From Zelopaecilomyces penicillatus (lineage: Eukaryota; Ascomycota; Sordariomycetes; Hypocreales; Pseudodiploosporaceae), in NCBI GenBank assembly GCA_005765155.1, contig VCCP01000006.1, positions 1,376,501 through 1,440,500 of the forward strand: a stretch of DNA of 64,000 bases. Direction: 5' to 3'. The notes beneath the pieces were generated by a model. The model did not search any database. It had not been told where the DNA came from and saw only the letters and a program-made list of their open reading frames with translations. Below, one piece after another: positions 40,855 to 53,336 of this stretch (position 1 is its first letter; every line of letters starts with the position of its first letter). The translations under genes were made by a program, and so were the position numbers.

Positions 40855-41766
40855 GGCTGCGAATTGGTTGGTGCAGTTTGTACATGGACAGTGACGATAT
40901 TTAGATTGTAAGTGGATGAATCAAGCACCCACCCAATATAAACACTGTGATGGTGATCATTGTCCTCGATTGGCTTCAATATCCATTCATGACTTGTACA
41001 GTAATGTAGCATCACTTATTAGCGGGGTTGTCTCACTGTAGGGTTTCCGTTACAGGGGAGGTCAGATCGAATCCGATCGGATCCGAAGTGATCTGATCTG
41101 CCACGAACGGGTGTGGCAACCACTAGCTTCATTGATTATGATTAATTAATCCATAATATATTTCCAGTAATCAAAGCATTCAATCCTTTTACAATCTATT
41201 CTCGCTGCATGCATCACTGGTCAGGAACTCCTTTGTCCCTCAAAAGAAGACAGGAAACGAAGCAAAACCGCTGTCACCACAGGGCTCAAGCCTCTAAATA
41301 ATCAACTAACAAAGACCTTGTCCCGCTAAATACAGGTAGCAGTGCACTATAACGTGTTGCACTTGTTCAAACTACAGCGCATGATGTCCAAACACCACTG
41401 AGCGTATCCCTGTCACTTGTATAGATCAAATTGGCCTCGTCACGTATCAGCGGTGGTATTACAAAGTCGGAGTGATCAAGTAGTTGTTGCGCTTGGTTCA
41501 TATGAAGAATCTATCTATACACAAAGGACAAGATGTTAATGACATGGTAATAGTCCCCTTTGTTTGTCATTTCTGCTCATATTTAGTCACATCTAGCACC
41601 TCCCATCAAACAAGGACATCACGACAGTGTCCAAGTTGCATCACATATCGAATCCAACCAGATACATCGAAATGCGTTGAATATACCATCACCTTAAATT
41701 CTCTCTTTATACAATCATTTTTCTTATCACCGACTTAGATTACCCACTACGCCATATCCATACACT
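40855..41766. other. Divergent promoter region, ArnB-like (-) and LURP-like (+)
   Basis: 0.9 kb with no supported gene. It contains the composite inverted repeat at 41062-41096, about 210 bases upstream of the ArnB-like ATG. Confidence 0.5.
41062..41096. promoter_or_regulatory. Composite inverted repeat upstream of the ArnB-like gene
   Basis: The outer arms TCAGATC and GATCTGA are perfect 7-bp inverted repeats around a 21-bp core. The core contains the 12-bp perfect palindrome ATCCGATCGGAT. The core holds CGG/CCG half sites, as bound by Zn2Cys6 factors, but binding is not shown. Confidence 0.35.
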
Positions 41767-42411
41767 ATGGCTTCCAACCCTCCACGGCAGTTCTCAATCA
41801 ACCGCAGCCCCTTCTCCAGCCACTACCTCGTCCTCTCCCCAACCGGCATCCCTCTCTTCTACATTGACGAATCCACATTTACCCTCAACAAACCCGATCT
41901 CACCGTCCACGAGGGCCACGACAAGAATGGCCCCATCGTCGCCGTCTCCCATATACCCAAGATTTCGTTCAACTTCAAAATCGCCCTCGGAGACCCCTTA
42001 TCCACAGCCATCAACTCAGTGCAGTGGGAGGAGCTAACCAAGGAGAAGAACAGTTTGTCCGAGTACCGCTGGTCCATGGATCTTGTCTCTTTCGACCCAA
42101 AGCATAATCATGAAGAGAAGCAATTGCGTCAGAGGCGTGACTTTGTCTGGAAGCGCACACACAACGTTGCCGTTGATGGCGGGAGTCCTGCTGCGCTGAG
42201 CAACCGAAATTTCAAGCTTCTAGATGGTGGAAACAAGGAAGTTTTGGCTGTCTTTAATAGCGAGTGGTCGTTGAAGAAGTGTGGTGTGCTGCAGATCAAT
42301 GTCGATTATGGCAGGGATTTTGATGTCATGGTTCTCATCACCTGTCTTTCGCTGTATGAAAGGGCTAGGCGACGGAGCCATAAGACAAACGGCGGCGGCG
42401 GAGGTGGATGA
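41767..42411 (+). CDS. LURP-one/Tubby-like C-terminal domain protein, 214 aa
   Basis: Single exon, ATG at 41767. Beta-rich throughout: FSSHYLVLSPTGIPLFYIDES near the start, then the WSMDLVSF and RDFVWKRTHNVAVDGGSPAAL strands, then FKLLDGGNKEVLAVFNSEWSLKKCG, then a hydrophobic closing helix (FDVMVLITCLSLYERARR). This sequence of strands and a final buried helix is the LURP-one/Tubby C-terminal-like fold, of which filamentous fungi have many copies of unknown function. Scramblases share the fold. A Gly-rich tail ends the protein. There is no signal peptide. It sits divergently from the ArnB-like gene, so they share an upstream region, but nothing suggests a joint role. Confidence 0.8.
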   Translation: MASNPPRQFSINRSPFSSHYLVLSPTGIPLFYIDESTFTLNKPDLTVHEGHDKNGPIVAVSHIPKISFNFKIALGDPLSTAINSVQWEELTKEKNSLSEYRWSMDLVSFDPKHNHEEKQLRQRRDFVWKRTHNVAVDGGSPAALSNRNFKLLDGGNKEVLAVFNSEWSLKKCGVLQINVDYGRDFDVMVLITCLSLYERARRRSHKTNGGGGGG

Positions 42412-42901
42412 GGCTGATCTCTGTTTATTTAGTGATGGTTTAAATTGTATCTGCTGAAGATAGTTGTTTTTCTGTTGCTGTTTAGATAGGTTCTTATGTA
42501 GAGTGGAAATTTGTTTATACGAAGAGGTCGATAGATAGATACCCTGCAACGTGTTGTTTCTTTTCCGGATCTGGATTATCACAGCAAGTTTACCCTTATT
42601 AGCATCGAGACACTCTTCTCAGTTTGGGACTTGTAATCAAAAGCTTATTTATTCATCGTGTATAAGTGCTCTATTGGTAAGGGCCTTTCGTCCTCTGCTT
42701 GTATGCTCTCCTGAAAGCCATGCCGCCTTCCCATCTAAAATCTCCTGGGTAAGCGTTGCAGATCTGGGAAAATATCAGTCCATAACCTGCGGTACGTCAA
42801 ACCCCCCCCCCATGAGTTATAATCCATAATGCCCAAGCAGATTGTGCTCTTTTATAGAGCATCGTCGTTTGGCAGAGAACTCCCATATCTGCGTATCATG
42901 T
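42412..42901. other. Convergent intergenic region
   Basis: 3' flanks of the LURP-like gene (+) and the HAD phosphatase (-). AT-rich, with no gene. Confidence 0.5.
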
Positions 42902-43827
42902 TCACTGAGTCTTTGTAGGCGGGATAACAATTCCAAAGTTCTCATAAGGAAACGACTCCAAGCTCACGAGGTACTCAGCCCATCCATCGCCGAGCTCGCC
43001 CAACTGGTGCAAATCCACATCACCAGCCTCGCCTGTTCGGCCTGCCAGCACTTCCTCCTCGCGCCCTGTATACTCCTCCTTGAGCTTTGGGTGCGGGCAC
43101 CACACAACGCGCATGCCTGCGCGGCGGCCGGCCTCGACACCAGGTACGGAGTCTTCAAATACCAAACACTCTTCTGGTTTTATTTCCGGTTCCCCTTCGG
43201 GGAGGGAGTCGTTGATGGTCTTCAGCGCAAGCAAGAAGATGTCTGGGAGGGGCTTTCCTCGGCCGGGTTGGAGTCGGACGTCGTCGCCCAAAACACGACG
43301 GTGGTTGGGGAAGACGGTGAAGAGCTCGGATAGGTGCTCTGTCTTGAGCTTGAAGTTTCCCTCGTGCGAGCTCGTCGCCAGAGCAATGTGCACGGGCAGG
43401 TGAGCACCTTTATCACCGGAGCTGGCTACCTCCGCCGTCTTGGCGAGATTGGCGAGCAGCTCCACCACACCAGGCAGCGGCGCAGCGCTGGGGAAGTGTT
43501 CCCTCTGCAAAGCCGAGTTCTCTGCGACGTATTCCTCGGTGGAAAGCGGCAGCTGAGCCCAGTCGTGGAAGATCTTGGTAGCCTGAGGGCCGGGGCGTCC
43601 CTGCAGCTTGGCCTTGACAGACCAGGGCATCGAGGGTCTGCCAAACCGCTTCAGGATGATGTCGACGCACAGTGTGTAGATGTCCTCAGTGTTCAGCAGC
43701 AGGCCATCCATGTCGAAAAGACAGGCGCGTACGGGGGGGAAGCTTTTCCAGGCCCAATTCGTTAGCCTGGACGCGTGTTGGTCAAGGGTAAAGGAAGAGC
43801 AAAGCCATACTCTGTTCGAGGCGCCAT
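42902..43827 (-). CDS. HAD-superfamily phosphatase (pseudouridine-5'-phosphatase-like), 285 aa
   Basis: Two exons on the minus strand: 43827-43811 (17 nt) and 43742-42902, joined over a 68-nt GTATGG...AAAAG intron. The join restores MAPRTDFPPVRACLFDMDGL. Taking the ATG within DMDGL as the start would lose the nucleophile region. Motif I is DMDG at 16-19 (nucleophile Asp16), with motif II near LATSSHEG. Motif III/IV spans the Lys of GRGKPLPD and FEDSVPGVEAGRRAG. The cap is inserted after motif I, as in subfamily IA (beta-phosphoglucomutase/HDHD1-like). Likely reaction: Mg-dependent hydrolysis of a small phosphate ester. The fungal relatives are often annotated pseudouridine-5'-phosphatase or 2-deoxyglucose-6-phosphatase, and the substrate here cannot be decided. 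Cytosolic. Confidence 0.88.
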
Positions 43828-44611
43828 TGTGCCGATGGATTGATCTGTGGTTCTTTCGGGTTGACGATGTCGTGATATTATAATGTGCGGGGGTTCTGAA
43901 GTCGTTTTAAAGGCAAAGCTGCCAGCTTTATAATGCGTTCTTTGGTCGATTAGAAGAAGTAGGAGAGAAAAAAAAGAAGCCGTTCAGGTCGATAATTATT
44001 GTGACGTTGAGGTGGGGGCGGGGTTCGCCGAGGTGGCACTATAGAAGTCGGCGTGACTCGGCCGGCGTCGCAACTCGGCTGTTGTTTGACTAAAGCATGG
44101 CGCCCTTGGGAGGCAAACTATTGCCGAGTAAGAAGATATTTAGCATTTGTTGCTCTATTATAGTATATTATGACGATGACGGATGTTTAACAAGATACAT
44201 ATACAATATAGCGGGTTCATAAGGCACATTTGTACTCCAACAAAGCATGTGCCTCTCAACCTGCTTATAAACCCGTCAATGCCTAAAAGTTCGTAGTTTC
44301 AGCGATACCGGCCCTGAAATTAAAGGCGTTGACCTCCCCCAAAGCTGCTAAACGCCCCATAGTGAGTGGTGCCCCGTCATGTACAAATTCTAGCAACCCC
44401 GACAGTGGCAAACCACTATAACAATTTCAATGCTCTCCCCGCTCTTAGAGACGGCAGCTCCAAAATCCACCACCATCAAGCTGAGGTAATCGCCCTCCCC
44501 AATTCATCACCCACATCTAATATCAATCCTTTATGCTTCCTTGACTAGCTCTCACACTCCACTTGCTCTACTCCAACTCATAAACCCCCCCTTGGATAGG
44601 GCATTCGCATA
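43828..44611. other. Divergent promoter region
   Basis: 0.78 kb between the HAD phosphatase (-) and the TTC1-like gene (+), with no gene supported. It should carry both promoters. Confidence 0.5.
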
Positions 44612-45760
44612 ATGGGGGAGGCTGAAACAGTCGGCAAAGTTGCCGTGGACGATTCGACACAGGCAAAGGATGAGAAACTAGAACAACCCGAGGTCGTGAG
44701 GTTCTCACCCGAGGAAGAGGCGGTATGTAGTCATATGTTTGAGTTGCTCTTGATTGTCTCATAACTACCTGAGAAAGACAACTATTTTTGTGTATCTCTA
44801 ACCCCGCCACAACACATACATTTCATAATCTTCTATACAAACAACTTTTATTTGTTAGATCATTGTATCCATCCTCACTTACCAATATCAACGCATGTCA
44901 CGTTCATCCTCATAATCATCTACTAACACATCCCCTCTCAACCCCCCTAGGCCCTTCTCAAAGAATCACACACCATCAAGAGCGAGGCAAATAGCCTTTT
45001 CGCCTCCAAAGACTACCACAACGCCCTCTCTAGATACGATGATGCCATCAACTCCTGCCCCAACTACCTCCACTACGAACGGGCCGTTGTGCAGAGCAAC
45101 ATCGCTGCATGCCATATCAGCCTCGAGCAGTGGAAAGAGGCCATTAAGGCTGCTACCAGTGCCATCGACGGACTATCCAAGCTAGAGGTGGAGCAGCCTG
45201 AGCTATCTACCTCTGTCAAGCCTAAAAAGGATGATGGGAAATCTGAAGCAAGTGTCAAGGACAGCAAAAGTAGCATTGACAAGCCAACTAGCAACAATGC
45301 CGACTCCGATGCCGACGACGTAGAAGAGGAGATTATCAGCTCCGGCGCCGCGCGCGCAGCCCCTTCCCCTGCTCAAGTCGCCATCCAAACCCGCAAAGCC
45401 GACATCCTCCGCATCCGCACCAAAGCTCTCCTCCGCCGTGCCCGTGCCCGATCCGAGGCAGGCGGATGGCAAAACCTCGCCGGCGCTGAAGAGGACTACC
45501 GCACCCTCTCCCAGATGCCCGGCCTGACACCCGCCGATCAGCGCACAGTACGCTCGCAGCTCGCAGCGCTGCCTCGGCGCACAAAGGCCGCCCAGGAATC
45601 AGAAACGGCAGAGATGTGGGGGAAGCTAAAGGGCTTGGGGAACGGCATCCTGAAGCCCTTTGGCTTGAGTACGGATAACTTCCAGATGGTCAAGGATGAG
45701 AAAACTGGCGGCTACAGCGTAAATTTCTCACAGGGCGATGCGTCGTCAAAACCCTCATAG
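44612..45760 (+). CDS. TTC1-like: TTC1-like tetratricopeptide-repeat protein, 306 aa
   Basis: Two exons: 44612-44722 and 44951-45760, joined in phase 0 over a 228-nt GTATGT...CCTAG intron. An acidic N-terminus is followed by the first TPR (AEANSLFASKDYHNALSRYD, about 48-67 with small differences) and QSNIAACHISLEQWKEAIKA. A Lys/Asp/Ser-rich insertion (about 110-160) then leads to further TPR-like helices ending at LPRRTKAAQESE. The conserved TTC1 tail (LKGLGNGILKPFGLSTDNFQ, then YSVNF) is diagnostic for the family that includes human TTC1. TTC1 acts as an adaptor, linking Hsp90 and small GTPases in animals. The fungal role is inferred to be chaperone-related. Length is close to that of the human protein. 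Confidence 0.9.
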
Positions 45761-45975
45761 CAGATCATGAATAATCTCAAAAACATAATGCTCTCACTCA
45801 GAATAAGTTTCCTTGCAAAATTCATGAGATGAAGATGTAGACGTCGTTTGTTAGGCCATGCGTAGGCCGCTCAACCTTCTTAGTTATGCTCGTCATATGA
45901 AAGGATTTCAAGCAAGACATAATAAATTGGGTGAGTATCTTGTCTGTATTCGATCCAGGCACACTCAACTCATCA

Positions 45976-48316
45976 CTAAAGCGCGTGGCCGGTGACATTC
46001 CACTCTGCAATGCTCAAACCAAACGGCGGCCTCTCAAACGAGCTGTCCAGCTGCGAACCCAGAGGATCCATCAGCGCCGGGAAGTGAGATTCAAGAGTGC
46101 ACATGTCCACCCCGGCGGCATCAACTGGTGGAACAACGATCGCATTGCTCCTTACCGAATCCTGATTCACCTGCTCAGGTGGCCTCATCACTGGACTCCA
46201 GCCCCAGGCCACACTCAACTTCCACTTCTCGCTCTCTAGCCGCCATCCACTTTGAGCCTCAATCTTTTCCAATACGTGTAGAACCTCCATCTGCTCGTCT
46301 AGCTCAACAAGAACTGTCGAAACGATGACCAACGCCTGGATGGAGACAGATCTGATGCCTCGATCCTCGCTGTGGGCCACAATGCCACACACCTCATGTG
46401 CGTGATGAAGTTGGAGAGCTCTCATCTCCTCAGAGATCATGTCTGGCTCCACAGGATTTGTTTGCGCAAGTATGCATTGTGCGGTGTGGTAGAAGAGACG
46501 GCCAAGCACAGCCGCACCCTTCGGCAGCCTACCGATGTGTCAGTGCAGATAACCATAAACGTGGCCAGGAGGGGGAATCCATGCGTAGCTCACATACCAT
46601 ACTTTAGGAAACAGGGAGGCTGGGTTTGTCTGTTTGGCGTATAAATAACCCATGGGATGCATAGTCCTGGGGCAGACGTTGTTCCAAATATCACATAGTC
46701 GCTTCAAGCTTCTCCACTCTGGAAGGCGGCATCCAAGCCTCATCTGTTCACCACTCAGACTCGCTTCAAGGAACAGCGATGCCAATGCCCGAAAGTTCGC
46801 CACCTTTGCCAATATGTAGAATATTCTCTGCACCCATAACTCCTCATCTCCACCATCTGTTCTTTTGACATCATCCCCTGTCCAGCTCATATCAAGGCCC
46901 CACGCATCCGGATCCCAACCGGTTACCCAGTCCATTGACATGCAGTTGAACACCTCCATGCCAATATGGAGCCAAAAACAAGCAGATCCAACCCCGGAAC
47001 TGCTGGCGTCCCAACCACAGCCTCGAATTAGTATTCCTGCGTCAGAATAGTGATTTGTTTGGCGAGATGACTTGTAAGACATGAGCCCATACACGTTGAG
47101 TATGATTGCGGCCATTGCACACTCCGCTCTGCTTCTTTCAGGGTTCTGAAGGCTGCGTACCAGTTGTACTTTGGCGGTATTGTAGTAGAACCGCGCTGTG
47201 TCGTCCTTTTGAGGATCGAGAAGCGAGATGTGCCGAACCCCACATGCCAAAAGTGAGTTCAGCAGCATAGGACATTTTAGAGAACAGTAAGGGATGATTT
47301 GACTAAAATGCTTTCTCTGGTCGAATGGGTCCATCCATATCGCCACTTCCTCCACAAATGCTTGCATATAGTGAATCTCCTCTGCCGAGCGAAGAAACTC
47401 CCGCTCGGTTGTCACCGGCCTTGATCCTGGGGAAGCAAGGCACGCATTCCCATTTTCAGCTACCATCTTGAGTGATAATTGCTCTCGGTTTGACCATGTG
47501 GCTACAGGTAGCTCCATGGTCACAGTTGTACTTGACCGGTTTTTTATTGTGTTTGATGCAGTCTTTAGCCGACTTCTTTTTCTTCTCGGAGATTTTACCG
47601 ATTTTGACGTCTCAAAGGTCCATTCAGGGCTTGCTTGTACTGGGAAAGGAGTTGTTGTATATCGGAATCGTCCGTCATTAAATCGGAACTCTGGGATCGT
47701 TTGGCCCAAATCTGGCTTATAATTGTCGAAAATATTTTGAGAATCATTCGAGTAGCTATTCGCTACACCAGAGGCGGCGCTGGTCACTGTTTTGTTGCAT
47801 TCGGTCACGTCAAAATCGATCAAGCCAAGTTTCATTGCATCTGTTGATGCAAAAAGCTGAGTCGATATACCTAAATTCGAATGCCTCTGCTGTAAAATTG
47901 TCTCTATTTCTTCGATATACGTTTTTTCAGGTAGTTTGGATACGCCCGCATATCTTCTAAGTCCTCCACGGTATTCCGAGGCGATTTGTCGAGACTCGTC
48001 TCGAAATTCCACTGGATCGCGACCTTTAGTCTCAGGCAGCTCATCTCAATAATACAGTGGAGCAACCCATACCTGTCCAAGAGTCTGAATGTGAAAGCCG
48101 GGCAGGATCGTGCACAGTAATGTCCAAGAAGTTGAGCCGTACTCCCCGTTTGCAAGGCCGATTGCTCTTGCGACAGTTTAGACAGTCAGGTGTCTTCTCG
48201 TCACATTTCAGATGCCGCTCCCTGCATGTCAAACATCCAGTGCGCACTCTTTTTGGCTTGCCAATGACAGTTGGTCGAGCTGAGTTTGGGCAGTTTTCTC
48301 GTTTTGCTGAACACAT
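45976..48316 (-). CDS. Zn2Cys6 transcription factor, 736 aa
   Basis: Three exons on the minus strand: 48316-48073, 48011-46598 and 46528-45976. Junctions give SDSWT(V)|EFRDESRQIA and LFPKV(W)|LPKGAAVLGR. The 61- and 69-nt introns use GTATGG and GTATGT donors with AG acceptors. The other nearby acceptor for intron 1 would give a stop. The zinc cluster is C28-x2-C31-x6-C38-x6-C45-x2-C48-x6-C55, preceded by basic KPKRVRTG, at the very N-terminus. A fungal_trans_2-like middle region follows (IHYMQAFVEEVAIWMDPFDQ, LNSLLACGVRHISLLDP, and NHYSDAGILIRGCGWDA). This layout is typical of regulators of secondary metabolism or nutrient use, but the target is unknown. It is convergent with the TTC1-like gene. 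No cluster of biosynthetic genes adjoins it in the window. Confidence 0.88.
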
Positions 48317-51300
48317 TATGAATATTTTGAGCTTTAGTACTTATAGTATAATGTGTTGTAAGTCTGAAGGCACGGTGATATCGGTTCAAGAGGGAGATTT
48401 ATAAAACCGAGGGGTGTATTAACTATCAGGTCATTGATCTCGACACCGCTGTTATGTAGCAGATGTTTGGAAACTTGTTCAAAGCGTGCTGCAACGCACC
48501 GGCGGGCAAGGCAATTGGAGTTGGTTCTCTGTGACACCGATTAGACGTTGAGAAGGTGTCCGAGGCAGCCCTAGAAATTGTTCGTCTAATCTTTCACGAA
48601 TTTTGCACATATGTTAATACATTCGACTGTGTTCTGAGCAAAACTGCCGAATCCACAAACGGCAAGACTTGAGGCTCGATTCACAAGCCAGGCTTGACGT
48701 TTGTTTAGTAGTACAGATGCTCACGCTGCCGCGTTATTCGAGTCTTCTCTCAGGTTTCCAGGCCATTCCAAGACTGCAAAGACTAGAATGGAAATTATCT
48801 GCCAAGTACTGCAAAATTTTCTAGATGTTGAGTCTGACAAAGTCGGGGTGACAAGGGGGGGAAGAGTACTCAGTTGACCAAAGCTTGCCAAAACTGAGGT
48901 AGTTTTCTCTGGTTAAGGAGAAGTTGTTGGTGCTAACTCGTATCACTGCGTTGACAGATCAGTCCGATTCTTGCTCTGGACACAGACCAGTAGACGGCGT
49001 GATTAGTTTGACAAGAACGCTGCTGGCACTTTATGCGGTGTTGGGGAGTAGGTTCCAAATTTGTCGCGACTACATAATATGTAACCTCGAGGCCACACAA
49101 CAGAAAAGAACTGTCGGTAAGGCGTACTTGTGAAGCTGATTGTTCAGATAATAAACATATTCAGTTGGTATCAGTTAGGCAACAGAAAGGGTTTCAGAGG
49201 AGTTTGATGGTTGTTCGGGAATAAGATCAAGTCAAGTAACGGTGGCCTATTCATGGGTAGGTAATTCGACCCAATTAGCTCTCAATAATCAGCGAAAATA
49301 AATCAAGTCTACAAACACCCCCGACCCACGGGGTATGCGTACAGCTCTCGAGAGATCTGGAATTCCGAGTAGTGTCACCCCCCTTGAATGACTTTGAGCA
49401 GCTAATTGTGCAAGGATCCAAGGCAGCCATCGCGATCATGCCCAGCGCCAAGTGCCTAAGCTGCGCCATCGCCATCGCCATCCAATGATACTGATACTCT
49501 TCCTTGTCGCCTCAGACAACGGGGGTGTGGCAGATTGGAGAAGAACCCCGTGTTTATGTGAGATCCTCCAATGCAAGCTCAGACCCCGTTCCGCAAAAAG
49601 TAAACATACTATTCATCCTAAGTCAGACAAGTGTCTTCGGGTCGGATGAGCCAGCGTATTAGCAAAGTTAAATGTGGCGTATGGCTGCATTCTCGCCTCT
49701 CCCAAGCCAGCTCAGGAACCAGATGTGGGACATTCTTCTTTAGGCATGAATATGCCATGCTAATGGCATTTGTCAACCATAAACAAGATATATGTGACAT
49801 TAACGCGCTGTGTGCCTTTGATAGCTAATATGATGAAAACGTTGGGTCAAGTCAGCCTGCGCGATGGTAATTCTCCATTCCTAGAATACTCTTGGTATCC
49901 CTCACGAGAAGTGATTAGCGGATTGGCACAGGTTTCGTACGAGCCGGACTGGCACGGGTTAGGCATAGATGGATGGATGTCTGCAGGTCAATGTCCTTAA
50001 AAAGATGGAGTAAAGCCTCCAGTTTCGCGATGTGAGACAAGCCCGCCCTAGTCCATTTTGACCATTCCAATTCATCTCGTGGAAAGTACCCGCAAATGAC
50101 ATGTGTATTCCTCTCATAGGAGGTTTCGTCATCTTGAAAGTGCATATTTGTTCAGGTTCTCCCTTATTTGCTTCATGCAACTTACTCCTGCCCATCATTA
50201 CACCGCTCAGCGGCTCTTAGATCATCCTTATTGTGTAACTAAAACGAGTAGCGCTGTATGTTCTTTTGCAGTATTCTTGTTAACTTGAGAGGTCGTTGTT
50301 ATAGCGCGTGCCTTGCCAAAAGTTGTTCAAGATTCGGGGGTGGCTGATTTTGGCCAGGGCATGTTAGAAAAGCCGAGCTGACATTAGCATGATTATACAC
50401 AACAGACAGACATGCGAATCTAGGCATCGCTTTGCTGCTTAAAGATGCTGCACTGATCCGAGGGGTGCCCTTGTGATGTCTCGGCAGTGCAACCATGACC
50501 CTCTTTATTGAGTATTGTGGTTACGGTGTGTGATGGGACGAAGATGGTGCAACCAATGAAATAATCAATAGAGCGAGAAGGGAGAGGGGGGGACACCTTT
50601 TTTTCGATGTATGTCTCTGCCTCTCCAATGGTTTGCCTCAATGTCATAGAATGCGCGTCAGCCAACCGAGCTCTGCAGGATGATCTGTATCCTATAAAGT
50701 CTGGCAAAGGTGAACCGTTCCACAGAGCAGCCTTTGTATTGCAAGCAACCAGTTTAGACATAGGTCTCCTAGACTAGAGATCGATACGCTCGCCAACGTG
50801 TCTAAAGAAAAGACAGGCAGCTCCTCTCAATTAAACATCAGACATGCGGTTCGATTTCGCCGTGCTGGATATTTCCCCGTAATCGTGGCTAACCTCCTTA
50901 GCGCGTCCAGCTCGCAATATGGAATGTTAACAAGGACATGGTAGCTTTCATAGGTCCGTCTCGGGGACGGGATGTCGGATATCTGCCATGGTGCCTGAAG
51001 GCAATGCAGGTCTCAACTGTAACAGCAGCCTTTATTTATGTACGTGATGGATGGCACTGCAAGACCTGCGCATGGTCCACTTTTAATCCAGGTTTGATAC
51101 GACCAGAAGATTTGTCATTGATTCTATAGCACCAATACCAGTTGATGATGACAGCTTGTGATGAGAGAGGTGGTAGGCAGCCTGTGTGATTGATTGTTGA
51201 CAATTGGCGGTGTCACTTTTTGGCAAGGAAACATCGGTATTAATAATCCTGTTTTGTGTGGACTGCGTGAGAACCACCAGGGTGCACGAGCTCCTTGCTT

Positions 51301-51586
51301 CGGCTGTTGATATTGAGCATGTCAAATGCATCATTTTGTTTTCTCCGGACGATGCGTTGTGAAGAAGCTGTGTCCTGACTCCTGAGAGCTGGTCTGAGAG
51401 AACGGATCACAGGCACGCATACACGTGACTCCTCCTGCCTGTTCTTGCTCGCCTTGCTGTGAAGCACTTCTAAACGCGATAGACAGAGTTTGATGCTATT
51501 TCATGAATTAATGCATACATAACATCCCTACACTACACCAGAATCCGCATTTTTTTGTCAGGCCATGAGGAGCTCTGAAGTCAGAA
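48317..51586. other. 3.3 kb gene-poor region
   Basis: Promoter of the minus-strand Zn2Cys6 gene, then about 3 kb without a convincing gene. Frames of 60-115 codons occur on both strands, without family features or matching introns. The last few hundred bases should hold the ASA1 promoter. Confidence 0.4.
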
Positions 51587-52050
51587 ATGGCTGATTCTCC
51601 ACCAGCCCCCAAAGCAATCTTGCGCGGCCATAAAGCCCAAGTGCATGCAGCCGCCTTCATTAGACATAACGAACGCCTCGTAACTGGAGATGCCGAGGGC
51701 AATGTCGTGCTCTGGGACCTCACCATCATGAGGCCCAGGGCTGTATGGAGGGCGCATGAAAACTCAATCCTCGGTATCAAAGGCTGGGGCGAAGACAAAA
51801 TCATAACGTACATGCATAGACCGTCCTATTGTTGGCGTCCAGACACATGCTGATTGGTTTTTCTTTTTCTTCTCTCGTAGTCATGGGCGCGATCATAAAC
51901 TCATCGTGTGGAAAGTTGCCGAAGAAGACGAGGAGCGACTCAGTGTCAGTCTGCCCTTGGAAGATGTTTCGACGCCGCGTCCACAGCCGTGGATTGTGCA
52001 TCTGCTCGAGGTCAATACGATGAACTTTTGCTCCTTTGCAGCATGTCCAG

Positions 52051-52083
<33 letters not shown>

Positions 52084-53005
52084 TGGACAAGTCAAATCCT
52101 GCATCAGAAATCAAATCTGCTTCCGAGCTCTTCATTGCAGTTCCAAACACCTTGGCGTCTGAAGCGGTAAGTTTGGCTGCGTAACCTTTCCAAACGAGAT
52201 GACTGGGCTGACAGACAAGATTGACATCTTCACATTACCGACACAAGCTCGAATTCACACCATCAAACCTGGTCAAAAGAATGGTATGGCCATGTGTCTT
52301 TCTATTTTACAGCTACAGCAAGGTCTAACACTCATCGCGGCGTTTGAGAATGGCTTCGCATCCGTACATCGGATGGAGCGAGATGGACGCTGGACGATGA
52401 CTTACCGTTCTCAAGCACATTCGCAGCCTGTGCTATCCATGGCTGTTCATCCTAGCCAGGAATCCTTCATCACATCTGCAGCAGACTCCATCATTGCAAA
52501 GCACCCAATTCCAGTGGCGCTGCAAGAATTATCAGCATCTTCAAAGGGTTCCTCAACAAAGCCATTCAAAGAATGGGAACACCCCCTCAAGACCATCAAT
52601 ACCAAGCACTCCGGGCAGCAAAGCATTCAAGTGCGTTCAGATGGAAAAATCTTTGCAACAGCAGGATGGGACTCGAAGATAAGAGTGTACTCCGTCAAGA
52701 CAATGAAGGAGCTTGCTGTGTTGAGTTGGCACAAAGTTGGGGCCTATGCTGTGGCCTTTGCTACCCTGGAAGAGCCATCTTTGAAGCAGAATACAGACAC
52801 AACACCGCCCAAACTTCAAGAAAAAGATGACGATGGTCAAAGTCCGTCGACGTCTGTTGGTACAGTTGCTATTAAAAACATAGCCGGCGATGTTGGTAGC
52901 AACGTACTAAGTGTCAAGGATCGTCGGTTGCAGCAGGCCAAGACGGCACACTGGATTGCAGCAGGAGCGAAAGACGGCAAAGTTAGTCTCTGGGATATAT
53001 ATTGA
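51587..53005 (+). CDS. ASA1: ASTRA-associated protein 1 (WD40), 430 aa
   Basis: Three exons: 51587-51807, 51881-52166 and 52220-53005. The first intron (GTACAT...CGTAG, phase 2) joins DKIIT|HGRDHKLIVWK. The second is 53 nt (phase 0) and joins NTLASEA|IDIFTLPTQ. This matches the family, but it needs an AAG acceptor, since the neighbouring CAG at 52213-52214 gives the wrong phase. WD40 repeats start with LRGHKAQVHAAAFIRH and close with SVGTVAIKN...HWIAAGAKDGKVSLWDIY. A poly-Ser run (52053-52081, AGC codons) sits in a loop between blades. Asa1 is a subunit of the ASTRA (TTT-associated) complex, which aids assembly and stability of PIK-related kinases such as Tel1, Mec1 and TOR in the nucleus and cytosol. 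Length is typical of fungal orthologues. Confidence 0.93.
52053..52081 (+). repeat. AGC trinucleotide repeat (poly-Ser)
   Basis: About ten AGC codons in frame within exon 2 of the ASA1 gene. The pure tract is likely variable between strains. Confidence 0.9.
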
Positions 53006-53336
53006 ATATGACAAAATCTAAAAATACAATTTGCAAATACATCTGTTCTGGTTCTTTATTCAGGGTGGTAGAGTAGCAGGATGAAATGCCGTACACACAC
53101 ACAGAATTGCTCCAGAATTGCTCTAAGAATGCAGAAATATTGGTTCTTCCATCATCGAGATAAAAGCCAAAGCTCGTAAGTGCGATCAGCCTATGATCAC
53201 CTACCATGGTGTATAATCTCGTCTTCTCGTAAGCTGTAATGCGTTATATACAAGATTGTTAAAATTCCACGCTTCGCATAGCTATGATGTCATTGACGCC
53301 TTTGGGACTTCACAGCCCAACAAATCCCAAAATCCC
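53006..53336. other. Convergent intergenic region
   Basis: 3' flanks of ASA1 (+) and the conserved hypothetical gene (-). No gene is supported. Confidence 0.5.
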
